In this document: one piece after another, positions 11,501 to 19,881 of the stretch
Layout: every line of letters starts with the position of its first letter
Position numbering within the stretch: position 1 is the stretch's first letter
Source of the DNA: Xanthostigma xanthostigma
Lineage: Eukaryota; Arthropoda; Insecta; Raphidioptera; Raphidiidae
Assembly (NCBI GenBank): GCA_963575645.1
Contig: OY754467.1
Coordinates: 39,367,108 to 39,431,107 of the forward strand
Direction of reading: 5' to 3'
DNA length: 64,000 bases
Made by a program: the position numbers and the translations under genes
Notes under the pieces: model-generated
The model's database searches: none
Seen by the model: only the letters and a program-made list of their open reading frames with translations
Told to the model about the DNA's origin: nothing

Positions 11501-14500
11501 GAGTAGTGTGGTCGCCCCGCCATTGGCCATGATCGTCAAATGATGAACGCTCGAAGGTATTGGAATACCATGATGCGTAATAGTTTATTAGAATTTCTCG
11601 CAATTTAATGTTTGTTTGATAAATCTATGACATAAATTATTGGGCTTCAAATTTTATAGTTTTCTTCAAAGGACCCCGCAAAACCCTTTGGGATTTGGTT
11701 CTCGGTTAAATTGATCGAAAATGGTTTTATTTTATAGATAGAGAGATAGATAGATAGATAGTTATTTTATTTGTAGAACATAAAAAATGCTATAAATACG
11801 TCGATACGAAGAAGATAAAGTAAAAAATGATATTAAAAGTTACATTAAAAAAAATTAATACCTATATTAACCAATCCACAATGTATGCCTATGCCCTATA
11901 TGAACTGGTACTATTCTCAAACTTATTATAAAGACATAACTGAGAGAAATAATCATTTACCTGTTTTTTGAAAGTATTTAAATTTTGTATTTGTTTTAGA
12001 TTTTCTGCTAACATATTGAAATATTGTCCCCCTTTACATAGTGGACTGTTGCTGTACCTTGTAGGCACTGTTATATTTTATGAATGTAAGTGTTATTTCG
12101 TGTATTATAATAATTTGTGAATATCATTATTGAAATTAACTTTGTGTAGATTTTGCTTGATGTACCTATACTACCAGTTCATAGGCATAAATTGCGTAAA
12201 AAGTTCGTATTTTGTGATTTTTAAAATATTCCTTGCATGACTGTCTAAATAGTCGGAAAATAATTCAAATAGCTTAAATGTCACTAAGAAACAGTGTCCA
12301 TGGGCTCATAGCTTAAAAACCAGTAGATTTTTAGCTACAGATATGTTTAGCGAGATTTTAGGTATAGGGATATTCATTAAATTCACAATCGTAAAAAATC
12401 CTAAGCTCTATAGGAATATGTTTTCGAGTTCGCTGAATCCGAATATGAGATTCTTATTTTACAGGGTGACACCTTCCAACATTACCTAGTTGTCGACTAT
12501 TTTTCTATGCAGGGCCGTAACTAGGCAGGGGCAATAGGGGCACTTGCCCAGGGCCCAGGACCCACGGGGGCCCAAGAAGACCCCGATAAAAAATTATCTC
12601 AATTATTTTCATTCGTATTTTAATGAATATTACAAATCACATATATAAGTAACACCACTGGTGGCTCAGATAGACGGGGCCCAAAAAGGCCAGAATATGC
12701 TATTAGAATTTTTATTTAAAAAAAAAAAACATATTTATTTAATTCTCAATACTTAGGCCTCTTTACAAGGGCTACGGGAAGCAGGATTTAAACAAATAAT
12801 TTCGGATGCACAAAAAGTCGCTTTGGAAATGAATATTGAAGCTGAATTTTCTAATCAACGAATTAAGCCAATTAAAGAAGAAAGTAATACTAATCTCAAC
12901 CAAGAAAATTTGTTTGCAATGCAAATGTACAATATTTTTGACATTTTACTTAGTGAAACAGACTGGCGTTATAGACAAATGAAAACTATATTTGAAGAGT
13001 TTTCTTTTCTTTTTGGCTCGTCATTAGAATCAATGAGCGTTGTTGAATTACAAAAGACGGCGGCAGATTTATCCAGAAAATATGATAAAGATTTGAATAG
13101 TCACGAATTAAGCTGTGAGATTGAAAGTTTTAAATTTCAATTATGTGGGCTGGTGGAAAATTTGAAAGAAGCCACTCCTCTAAATTTATTACAGACTATA
13201 CATGATTTCGAATTAGTCGAATCGTACCAAAACATCGTTGTTGCTTTAAGAATATTTCTAACCCTACCAGTCACCATCGCTTCTTGCGAGAGAAATTTTA
13301 GTAAACTGAAGTTAATTAAAAACTATTTAAGATCGTCGCTCTTACAATAGCGTTATCCGAACCTGTCTATTATATCAATTGAATCTAACATAGTACAAGA
13401 AATAGATTTTAATAATATAATTGATGAGTTTGCGGAGAAAAAAGCAAGAAGAATGCAATTTAAATAAATTTTTAATTCGTTTTTCTTCATAAATATAAAA
13501 TAAAAAAAAATTTACAAAAAATATGGACATGACCAATTTAAAGATTCCTTATTTTGTATTTATTTATTAAGTGATATACCTACTAAACTTTAAAAATGTG
13601 AAAGAACAGGAACTATAACTATGGTAAGATTTTTCTCATTTTTTTTTTTATTGAGGGGGGCCCAATTTGAAGGTCTTGCCCAGGGCCCACAAAATCCACG
13701 TTACGGCCCTGTTTCTATGTATTTCTAAAAAAACAAAAGTTGAACATGAAACATGTTTGTGAATTCAATGGATATCCTTATATCTAAAATCTCGCTAAAC
13801 ATATCTGTAGCTAAAAAGTGGACAATTTTTCTTAGTGGCCTTTAAACTATAAAATAGAACCATTTTCGATCAATTTATCCGAGAGCCAAATCCCATAAGG
13901 TTTGTGCGTGGTCCTTTACATATATTTTCGTAAATATATACAATGATACATGTCAATTTGATAAGCTCTTTTTTGTTTGAAGTCTGTTACAAAGAAACTA
14001 AATTTTATTATTCAGGATTATACTGAATTAATATTATCAAAATGATTACCTTGATGAAACAAAATCCGTGCTGAATGAAAGAAATTACGCAATATTTTTT
14101 TGTATTAAAAATAACATTAAAATAGTATATTGTGCGACTAGTGAGAGAAGGAGAAGATTCCATGAGCGTAAAACGCATGCGAGTGGAATATTCTCCTTCG
14201 ATCAATAGTCGCACATAATACTTTATTCAACTAGCAGGAGTAATATGTAATCGGGGCCCTGATAAAAGAGGGAAAAATAATAAATCACTTCATTGATTGA
14301 CGTACCCAACGTCAGTGTATAAACACAAGATTGCCTTGACTTTCGCTGAATTGCGATGCTGTTTTCATATACAATACCGCCTACCACGTTCCTATTGGTC
14401 CAGAAGCTGCTTGCAGTTTTTTTCATTATTTAGCGCTTGGGCTTGCTACTGAGTTTCTATTGGTCCAGAAAATTCATTATTACACTAGTGAAGTAATATA

Positions 14501-15809
14501 TTATTTCTCCCACGTTTAGCAGGGCCCCGAAATTACATATTACTCACGCGTGTTGAATAAAAATATTTGCTAAACAATTATTCCATTTATGATAGTTTAA
14601 TAATACAACTATAAAGAACCATTATTGAACATATTTCTTAAAGTAAATCATTAAGAACAACTATTTAAAATTTTATTAACGTTTTGTTTGATAATAATTT
14701 AAATGGCGGCAATTTTGGTGAAATCGTATTCATACCGTTTTTTAAATTATTTCATGTTAAAGATTCTTACTTATCAAGGCGGCAGCTTTGGATTTCTTAA
14801 TATTATCATCCATGTAAGATACCCCCAAAGTGTAATACAGCGTCCCTCCAAGACCAGATACAAACTGTCCGATAAAGAGCAATATTGGCGGCACCAGACT
14901 TCCGTCCGCAATCTCGCATTCACCATTTTGCGTTGAATTATTCGTTTGGCATAACGTTCCTTTTTTCACAATTAATTCGGTAGCATTGTTGTTTAAATGT
15001 CCACCACCATATTCAACTGTTAACATCAGAGCATCGTCTCCAGATCCATAAATGAGATGTGGTAGAGCAGATAAAAAACAAAATATAACAACAAAACACA
15101 GCCCCAAAGCCACCCATCTGGGTCTGTGACCTCTACCAGCGTAGTAACTCAAAAATACTGATGCAAAAAGTTGACTAATTTCGCCGCCTACCAGAATTAT
15201 ACCTGCAAGAAAAATTGTTTTAATTAGATGATATTCAGCGTCTTCGGAAAATCTGAATTGAAAATAACTTTATTTTCTCGTTAGATAGTAAAGAGCCTCA
15301 AGAAATTAGAATTTTTCTCTCTCTCTAACGTTTTGTTAATTGATAAAAAATATATTTTAGCACCCCAAAATCAACTTGCACTCTAATTGTTTGAGACGAA
15401 GATTGCGTGTTAACTGTAAATTCTTAGTTAAAAAAACTAATTTATATTTTTGCCGCTTACCTGAGGTATGACTAGGTATTTTGAAACGTTTTTCTAAAGT
15501 GGATATAGTGGCGTTAAAATACGCGTAGCTGGCAGTGAAAATGCAACCTATCAAGCCATAAATACTTAAGACACAAGAATTTTTATTTGCTAGTTTTTGT
15601 AACCACTGTCCTTTTATAAACCATAATCCACAAGTGGTATCTTCCGTTAAAGGATAATTGTTCAATATGTCTTCAACATGTCTGTCTGTCTCCGATTGAT
15701 CACTTTTGAGAGGCGATCTCAAGATTTCATCACTTTCGGAGTATTCATTCACCTTGCCGCACTCACTATCGTCACTTTTTAATTTACACGAAGACATTTC
15801 AAGTTGCAA
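5292..15809 (-). CDS. Oatp gene B: organic anion transporter with one exon missing
   Basis: Seen: five minus-strand exons at 15461-15809, 14771-15202, 10488-11278, 6542-6645 and 5292-5506 (stop TAA 5294-5292), together about 628 codons, all open with canonical splice sites. In order they encode an acidic N-terminus, the first membrane segments with GRGHRPRW and GLGGTLYYTLGVSYMDDN, LLGPAVGYALASLSLKYYIS, the family signature DPRWLGAWWFGW, a Kazal-like cysteine loop, PSPIVFGYII, and TCLIWGKTCSGKGNCWLYD followed by the last membrane segment. Known: this is the Oatp/SLCO plan with 12 membrane segments and a Kazal loop between segments 9 and 10. Odd: exon 3 ends in phase 0 and exon 4 begins with a third codon base, so direct joining shifts the frame; an exon of roughly 55-60 codons is expected between them and I cannot find it. 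The gene may be broken, misassembled, or have an exon I missed. The ATG at 15809 gives MQLEMSSCK; the ATG four codons later is an equally possible start. Confidence 0.9.
5630..5858. mobile_element. hAT-type MITE with perfect 8-bp TSD
   Basis: Starts CATAGAGATAT and ends ATATCTCTATG. The direct repeat CTCCCAAG flanks it on both sides (5622-5629 and 5859-5866), the 8-bp duplication expected of hAT elements. It lies in the last intron of Oatp gene B. Confidence 0.8.
6004..6300 (+). mobile_element. Family P element, single arm
   Basis: Runs from TTGCACTGCGCG to CTTTCGATCGAGGTATGAAG. The same arm occurs at 16080-16525 (opposite strand) and twice in the palindrome at 28538-29703. It lies in the Oatp gene B intron between exons 4 and 5. 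Confidence 0.7.
6542..6645 (-). CDS. Oatp gene B exon 4 (membrane segment 11)
   Basis: The acceptor aattttacag precedes position 6645 and the donor ATAATAG|gtaagc follows 6542. The 104-nt exon reads SVEVKDKPVAMGFNLMITKL then FANIPSPIVFGYII, the conserved stretch before the last membrane segment of Oatps. It starts on a third codon base and ends in phase 1. Confidence 0.88.
6950..7410. repeat. Dispersed repeat with GAATCGATTCAGCG motif
   Basis: Inverted and direct copies of GAATCGATTCAGCGYGATTT and TTTCGGAGATATAGCT lie in this stretch. A second copy occurs at 30060-30240. No ends or TSD identified. Confidence 0.5.
7420..9208. other. Interval where an Oatp gene B exon is expected; repeats and short ORF remnants
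   Basis: I searched the minus strand by eye for the end of the Kazal loop and a membrane segment ending in an Arg codon, and found none. A short open stretch at 7690-7902 (plus strand, YLTVTKKFDARPEAAVNLNK onwards) and sequence at 7980-8250 look like decayed mobile-element coding sequence, but I cannot name the family. A pogo-like end (CCCTGTATAGCAACACTCAA) lies near 8378. Confidence 0.4.
9212..9499. mobile_element. Palindromic MITE rich in AACGCGCGTT, with a nested copy
   Basis: Ends GGCCTAGTTTATATGAGAGG and its inverse, flanked by TAA at 9209-9211 and 9500-9502. The arms match over about 70 bp. The decamer AACGCGCGTT, itself palindromic, occurs eight times. A second, 75-bp element with the same ends sits inside (9349-9423). 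Confidence 0.85.
9349..9423. mobile_element. 75-bp nested micro-palindrome of the same family
   Basis: GGCCTAGTTTATATGAGAGG at the left and GCTAGGCC at the right, flanked by TTA at 9346-9348 and 9424-9426. It contains two AACGCGCGTT motifs. Removing it with one TTA restores the outer palindrome. Confidence 0.8.
9539..10300. mobile_element. Mariner-type MITE (CAGRGTGTCCC ends, TA TSD)
   Basis: Both ends read CAGRGTGTCCCATTAAGAAT in inverted orientation and match over nearly 100 bp. TA flanks both sides (9537-9538, 10301-10302). Another palindromic element (9635-10057) is inserted in its left arm. Confidence 0.85.
9635..10057. mobile_element. 423-bp hairpin MITE nested in the previous element
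   Basis: The ends CGCTCTACCAGTGGCGTAC and the inverse continue as near-perfect complementary arms of about 190 bp around a centre near 9850. TACT flanks both sides (9631-9634 and 10058-10061), consistent with a 4-bp TSD. Superfamily not assigned. Confidence 0.8.
10488..11278 (-). CDS. Oatp gene B coding exon 3 (signature motif and Kazal-like loop)
   Basis: Acceptor tatattttag, then 2 bases and 263 codons. It reads NFSYFSRLLGPAVGY, the signature DPRWLGAWWFGW, a charged cytoplasmic loop MLEEEKLNTKKDEDITSLK, further membrane segments, and a cysteine-rich loop ending CNAKCHCDYVTYSPVCSNDG ... ACHAGCQSYDVFQK. The donor CCAAAAG|gtaatt leaves phase 0. The last cysteines of a Kazal-like loop should lie in the next exon, which is not found. 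Confidence 0.92.
12510..13711 (+). mobile_element. hAT transposon remnant inside FB copy 1
   Basis: Terminal inverted repeats CAGGGCCGTAAC / GTTACGGCCCTG, flanked by an exact 8-bp duplication TTTCTATG at 12502-12509 and 13712-13719. At 1.2 kb it is internally deleted relative to an autonomous hAT but keeps the 3' part of a transposase gene. Confidence 0.93.
12757..13467 (+). pseudogene. hAT transposase C-terminal fragment (dimerisation domain) with one in-frame stop
   Basis: Open from 12757 after an upstream TAG. It reads LQGLREAGFKQIISDAQKVA, continues through IFEEFSFLFGSS and YDKDLNSHELSCEIESF, and ends in the hAT C-terminal dimerisation region, LRIFLTLPVTIASCERNFSK then LKLIKNYLRSSL. TLPVT.AS.ERNFSKLK..K...RS is the conserved hATC core of the group related to ZMYM-type proteins. 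A TAG at 13348-13350 interrupts the frame just after that core; the frame then stays open (RYPNLSIISIES ... ARRMQFK) to TAA at 13465-13467. The N-terminal zinc finger and most of the catalytic domain are deleted, so the protein cannot be active. Confidence 0.88.
14124..14222. repeat. Hairpin of about 95 bp
   Basis: TGTGCGACTA ... GGAGAAGATTCCA is mirrored as TGGAATATTCTCCTT ... TAGTCGCACA around AAACGCATGCG. It lies in an Oatp gene B intron and abuts the next element. Confidence 0.7.
14222..14562. mobile_element. MITE with GAGTAATATGTAAT inverted ends
   Basis: TTTATTCAAC..GCAGGAGTAA at the left and the inverse TTACTCACGCG..GTTGAATAAA at the right, each followed inward by a GGGGCCCTG block. 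Two internal TTTCTATTGGTCCAGAA-like repeats are present. TSD not clear. Confidence 0.65.
14771..15202 (-). CDS. Oatp gene B coding exon 2
   Basis: Acceptor tcttgcag, then IILVGGEISQLFASVFLSYY, close to gene A exon 2. It carries 2 bases, 143 codons and 1 base. The donor is TTGATAA|gtaagaat. The extracellular loop NNNATELIVKKGTLCQTNNS carries likely N-glycosylation sites (NNAT, NNST) and differs most from gene A. Confidence 0.9.
15461..15809 (-). CDS. Oatp gene B coding exon 1
   Basis: The exon has 116 codons plus one base. It encodes an acidic, serine-rich N-terminus, then TEDTTCGLWFIKGQWLQKLA and the first membrane segment ending in STLEKRFKIPSHTSG. The donor is CCTCAG|gtaagc. The layout matches gene A exon 1, with a longer N-terminus. 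Confidence 0.9.
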
Positions 15810-16079
15810 AAAAATAACAACGACGATAATTCCTCTGTAATATAAACATTACACCTGTACACACAGCATCTCTCTGCTCTGTAGTTTTATTGAAATAATA
15901 CATATCTTCATTTTTTATCTGCTGTATTTAAACTAAAAAGTAGAAAACATATACGTTAATTTAATAAAAAAAATCACTTAAATGTTCACTGTAATATAAT
16001 GGATCGTCCTGATTTAATGATCATTTAATTGACTGACTATTTTAGAGATTTGTCAAATTAGGTATTAAATATTATTCTT
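15810..16079. promoter_or_regulatory. Presumed 5' flank of Oatp gene B
   Basis: This stretch lies immediately upstream of the gene B start (minus strand) and lacks recognisable repeats. I cannot identify a TATA box or initiator with confidence; it is called only from position. Confidence 0.25.
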
Positions 16080-16525
16080 TATACCGCGATCGAAAGTACA
16101 TACTTTCGGCATCTATTGTAAGGCAGAAAGTCTAACATTTACGCATTGGTATAGGATTACACGCACTGATGCCGGAAATACGTTCGGCCGGCAGTAAAGG
16201 AAAAATAACCTATCACCTGTTGTTTAGATGTCATTTCCATAGCAACCCTATTACATTTTAGTTAATAGTCGCGAACAGCTGTCGTTCGTATAACTTCAAA
16301 GCTGCTTGCTTGGAATTTGTGTTTTTATGTGATTAATAAATAATAAGTAATTAATTAATGTATTCAATAAGCGTACTTACGACCGATGTTTGAAGAAAAA
16401 TTGTATACACTACACTGGCAAAAAGTTTGATATCCTTGCACTGCGCGTCATAATGCCCTCGGGTACCATTACGCGCAGTGCAAGATATCAACCTTTTGGC
16501 CCTTATGGTGTACTATACAAGATAA
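16080..16525 (-). mobile_element. Family P element, single arm plus hairpin
   Basis: Begins CGATCGAAAGTACATACTTT and ends in a hairpin built on CTTGCACTGCGCG / CGCGCAGTGCAAG (16437-16484). Same family as 6004-6300 and 28538-29703. Confidence 0.7.
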
Positions 16526-16562
16526 AAACGCAATTAGAGGTACCATATTATATTATCTATAG

Positions 16563-16803
16563 TCTATACTAATTTTATAAAGAGGTAAAGTTTGGATGTA
16601 GGAGATAATCCTCGAAACTACTCATCCAATTTCAAAATTTCTTTCACCAGTATTTAGAATGGACCTTCAGGATGGACAAAGGTTATATACCTATTACTGC
16701 GTTAACATAAAAGGTCTTTTCGTGTAGATCAATTTTGCAACGAAAGTCGACGAAAAAACTGAGGCATTCCACAAATTCAGGCGAAGCCGGACCAGGCCGA
16801 TAG
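16563..16803 (+). mobile_element. Helitron-like element (short type)
   Basis: Starts TCTATACTAATTTTATAAAG and ends near GAAGCCGGACCAGGCCGATAG followed by T. Related copies lie at 25790-26005, 34269-34502 (both minus) and 59893-60135. The 5'-TC...CTAG-3' ends and lack of TSD suit non-autonomous Helitrons. Confidence 0.55.
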
Positions 16804-16810
16804 TTATAAA

Positions 16811-17409
16811 TCTATACTAATATATAAAGCTGAAGAGTTTGTTTGTTTGTTTGTTTGTTTGAACGCGCTAATCTCAGGAACTACTGGTTCAAATTGAAAA
16901 AATTGTTTTTGTTGGATAGCCCATTTATCGATGAACGACCATTAAGAGCGGAGCATTAATGAAAAATGTTGCAAAATGTATCTCAAAAATAAGCTTCTAT
17001 TCAGGTGAAATGCACTAACTAAATATACTCATATTAGCGTTGTCAGAATACAACGCCGGCTAGCTCAATCGGTAGAGCAAACGGCTGTCGATACCAGGGT
17101 CGTGGGTTCGAGCCCTACGTTGGGCGAATATATTTTTATTTTTTTTTTATTTTCTACATTGCTTTCTTCTAAGGCTTACATTTAAATTTATTTTAATTTT
17201 ATTTAATTAATTAAAAAAAAATTATTAGTTAAAAAAAGTATAGGTAAATACTGCTTTTTATCGACAAAAAATTTTCAACGGTAACTCCGATCATCATGAA
17301 ATTTGGACACAACATTCATCTCGGTAAACTAAGATGAATGTGTGTACCCATGTTCCTGCCTTCCCCATTCGTTTTTTTACACCCGGGTGAAACCGGACGG
17401 GACCGCTAG
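16811..17409 (+). mobile_element. Helitron-like element carrying a tRNA-Lys-like segment
   Basis: Starts TCTATACTAATATATAAAGC, followed by a GTTT microsatellite and GCGCTAATCTCAGGAACTAC, and ends GGACCGCTAG before T. A tRNA-like segment lies inside at 17053-17127. It directly abuts another TC-starting element on its left. Confidence 0.6.
17053..17127 (+). repeat. tRNA-Lys-like sequence (not a working tRNA)
   Basis: GGCTAGCTCAATCGGTAGAG and GGTCGTGGGTTCGAGCCCTA closely match the D and T arms of tRNA-Lys. The anticodon arm is scrambled and the first acceptor bases do not pair, so it is probably a SINE head or captured tRNA fragment. Confidence 0.65.
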
Positions 17410-18236
17410 TTATTTAATATACAAGCTAGTTCAAGATCAGACAGAAGTGATCAATTGAACTGATGTTAGGCTTAAATAACTTTTAAATTTAACACTCAAC
17501 CAATTTTATTGCTTTATTCTATTACAAATATTTTTCAGGACACTGCTTTGAAGAACTCTATACTTTTTTTACGCGTCAAATAAACATTTCGGTTTTATTA
17601 CCTTAATATTTAAAAATAAAAAAAAACTTTACACTTGCAGATTCCATGCATACAAGTTATTCTGACACAAATAATAAAACATACAATTTATTTATTGCAC
17701 TGTGTTTACTCAGTTATCACTACCAACTTATCTATTATCACTGTCACGTCGCGTCAATTTAATTTTTTTTTTGTTTACAAATCGACAATTTTAAAGTACC
17801 TACTACGTCGAATAAACTACACAAAAAAACTGAGAGTGTTTTAAATTGACAAAAACATTAAGTTATAATTATTATTCATGTTTATTTAAATAAACAACTG
17901 AAACACTTTACGTCCTTGTATACGAAACAAAAGAGCGTCACTTGTAGAATATCATTCGGTCACTGAACACTTGACTCTGTTCGCATACTTAAATATTATA
18001 AAATAAAGCATGAACGTGGAGTCATGTTTAATTTGGTCATATGCTCGAATCAGTGGGGGAGTAAAGATGTAGCTGCACGGCATTTAATATGCTTTACTAT
18101 TCAAACCGCGTTACAAGTTACAGTAACCTTTTTTCAATTTGTTGTTGCAGCGTTTACAGCCTTTCCCTTCTTGCGCCTTACCGTTTTCAACCGTCGTTCC
18201 TCCTATTCCTGGACGCTAAACTTTCTTGTATATTAA

Positions 18237-18653
18237 AGGCCGCTGCACACGAGGCTAGAAACGCTAATAGAAACACTGCTTGGACTTCTGCTGGAAATTA
18301 CGTCACTGCGGACTCGCCTGCTAGCTCGCAAGATAGGTTTTAAAATTAGAACAGGGACTATTTTCCTTGCTAGATTCACTGTTAGATATGAGCAAGAACC
18401 AATCAGAAAGCAGTATCCTGTCGCATGGGCGACTTGAACAAACGCCCATAAACCAATATGGCGTCATTCTTACAGACACGTTTTGCTCTATGTTTATATT
18501 TGAACTGTCACTGCGTGCGCCCCAGATTTATTCACAAAACTAGCTTGGAAAGACGTCTCGTGTGAAGCGATCGCATAACAGCAATCAAGAAAACCAGCGC
18601 TAGAAAACTATAGTAGGCAAATCTAGCAAGGAATCTAGCAGCGTTTCTAGCCT
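18237..18653. mobile_element. MITE family H (TTA/TAA TSD), copy 1
   Basis: Left end AGGCCGCTGCACACGAGGCT after TAA (18234-18236); the right end is shortened (GCGTTTCTAGCCT) but TAA follows at 18654-18656. Internal sequence matches 26227-26649. A 3-bp TWA duplication points to the PIF/Harbinger superfamily. Confidence 0.8.
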
Positions 18654-19121
18654 TAAGTTAATTAATAAAAACGACAGTACATTATAGCACATTAGATCGG
18701 TTCAGCAGAGTCGTTACTGGTTGCCGATCGCCGGTCTAGTGTGTGCTACTCCGTTAAATAACATGAGTACCGTCACGAACAGGCTTTTCTGGTCGTGCTT
18801 GATAAGTGTGCGCTGTCTTTTAATCATAATCCTTAAAATTACAAAATTAATGGAGACAACTTTTTTGTAATATCTTTAAAAACAACAAAGCTATTTTATT
18901 TACTGCAAAGTTTAAATTTGAATAATAGTCTCCGTGCTACGTCGTTCTCAACGCGGATGACGTCACATGGCATAAATGTCATTTTTATAGTTACTAATAA
19001 TACAGCAAGTCATAAAAGCAACAGGAAATTAGCTGTTGGCTGTTGCATAGAGATATGAAAAAGTGGTGCTCGACCTAACACCCAAAAGAATTACACTCAC
19101 AAAAATTAAGATCTATATTAT

Positions 19122-19877
19122 TGTAACAAAACTGTTCTTGTTCGCGGTGGAAAGATTTATATACAATAGTAAAACTTAAACAAAATTAATAAGGAAACAA
19201 ACTAAAAGCACTTCTCTATAACGTAACGGAAACAAAACAACACATTCTAACTAATAAAATAAAAGAATAATTAATAAAGAATACAAAGCCACTATATATG
19301 TACACTAAACACTATATGACTATATACAAGAGATTATTATTTTATGTTAAACTAAAATTATATAATTGAAATCAATGGCCTATTAACCACTCCGCACTAT
19401 TTATTTCACGCACTGTTTATTTACACAGTTCATTTATCTATTTATCTCAGCAGTTACCTCAGTACTGTTCACGGTACTGACTGTCAATTTACGTCACAAC
19501 TATATTTGTCGATTATTAATTCGATGAAGCACAATGTATGACTGCCTGTCTACTGAGCTATCGCGGTGGTATATATATGCGCTGGATAGTTCTTTCTTTT
19601 TCTTGCATTCTCTGCTGTCTGGACTTTGGCAACAAAGCCATTTTTACCTACGCATATTGTTATTGTCTTAACAATCAAGCCGACTGCTGTTCCACAACAA
19701 TCCGTTTGTCATTGTTAGAATAACAAGCCGATTGTTGTCCCACAACAATCTGCGTATCATTGTTAGAACAACAAGCTGATTGTTGTCCCATAACAATCTG
19801 TGTGTCATTGTCAGAATGACGAGCCGATTGTTGTCTCACGAAATTCTTTGTCGTCGCCTGTTGGGGGTCCTGTTACA
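19122..19877 (-). mobile_element. Solo LTR, family L
   Basis: Ends TGTAACAAAAC ... GGTCCTGTTACA (plus strand), flanked by TTAT at 19118-19121 and 19878-19881. In minus orientation it has a TATA-like block (GCATATATATACC) and, upstream of it, four direct repeats of 48 bp built on ACAACAATCGGCTTGTT. A relative is at 48249-48570. No internal coding region accompanies it. Confidence 0.85.
19677..19868 (-). repeat. Four 48-bp tandem repeats in the LTR U3 region
   Basis: Units start at 19677, 19725, 19773 and 19821, exactly 48 bp apart, each containing AAGCYGATTGTTGTC. The related LTR at 48249 has only about two. Confidence 0.85.
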
Positions 19878-19881
19878 TTAT

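Larger units (their letters stand above)
11668..13917. mobile_element. Foldback element FB, copy 1 (interrupted by a hAT element)
   Basis: Outer ends AAAGGACCCCGCAAAACC (left) and the inverse ending GGTCCTTT (right), followed by matching inner arms with GATCGAAAATGGTTTTATT and GCTACAGATATGTTTAGCGA. It contains one copy of the 202-bp internal unit that is tandemly repeated in copy 2 (60726-61850). A GATA microsatellite and a LINE-like tail fill 11735-12260. It lies in the second intron of Oatp gene B. Confidence 0.75.

Noticed and set aside
17053-17127. Functional tRNA-Lys gene
   Set aside because: Anticodon arm does not form and acceptor pairs are broken; it lies within a repeat.
18024-18343. 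Plus-strand frames as an upstream SLC23 exon
   Set aside because: Hydrophobic but without SLC23 motifs, and the longer one runs into a family H MITE.
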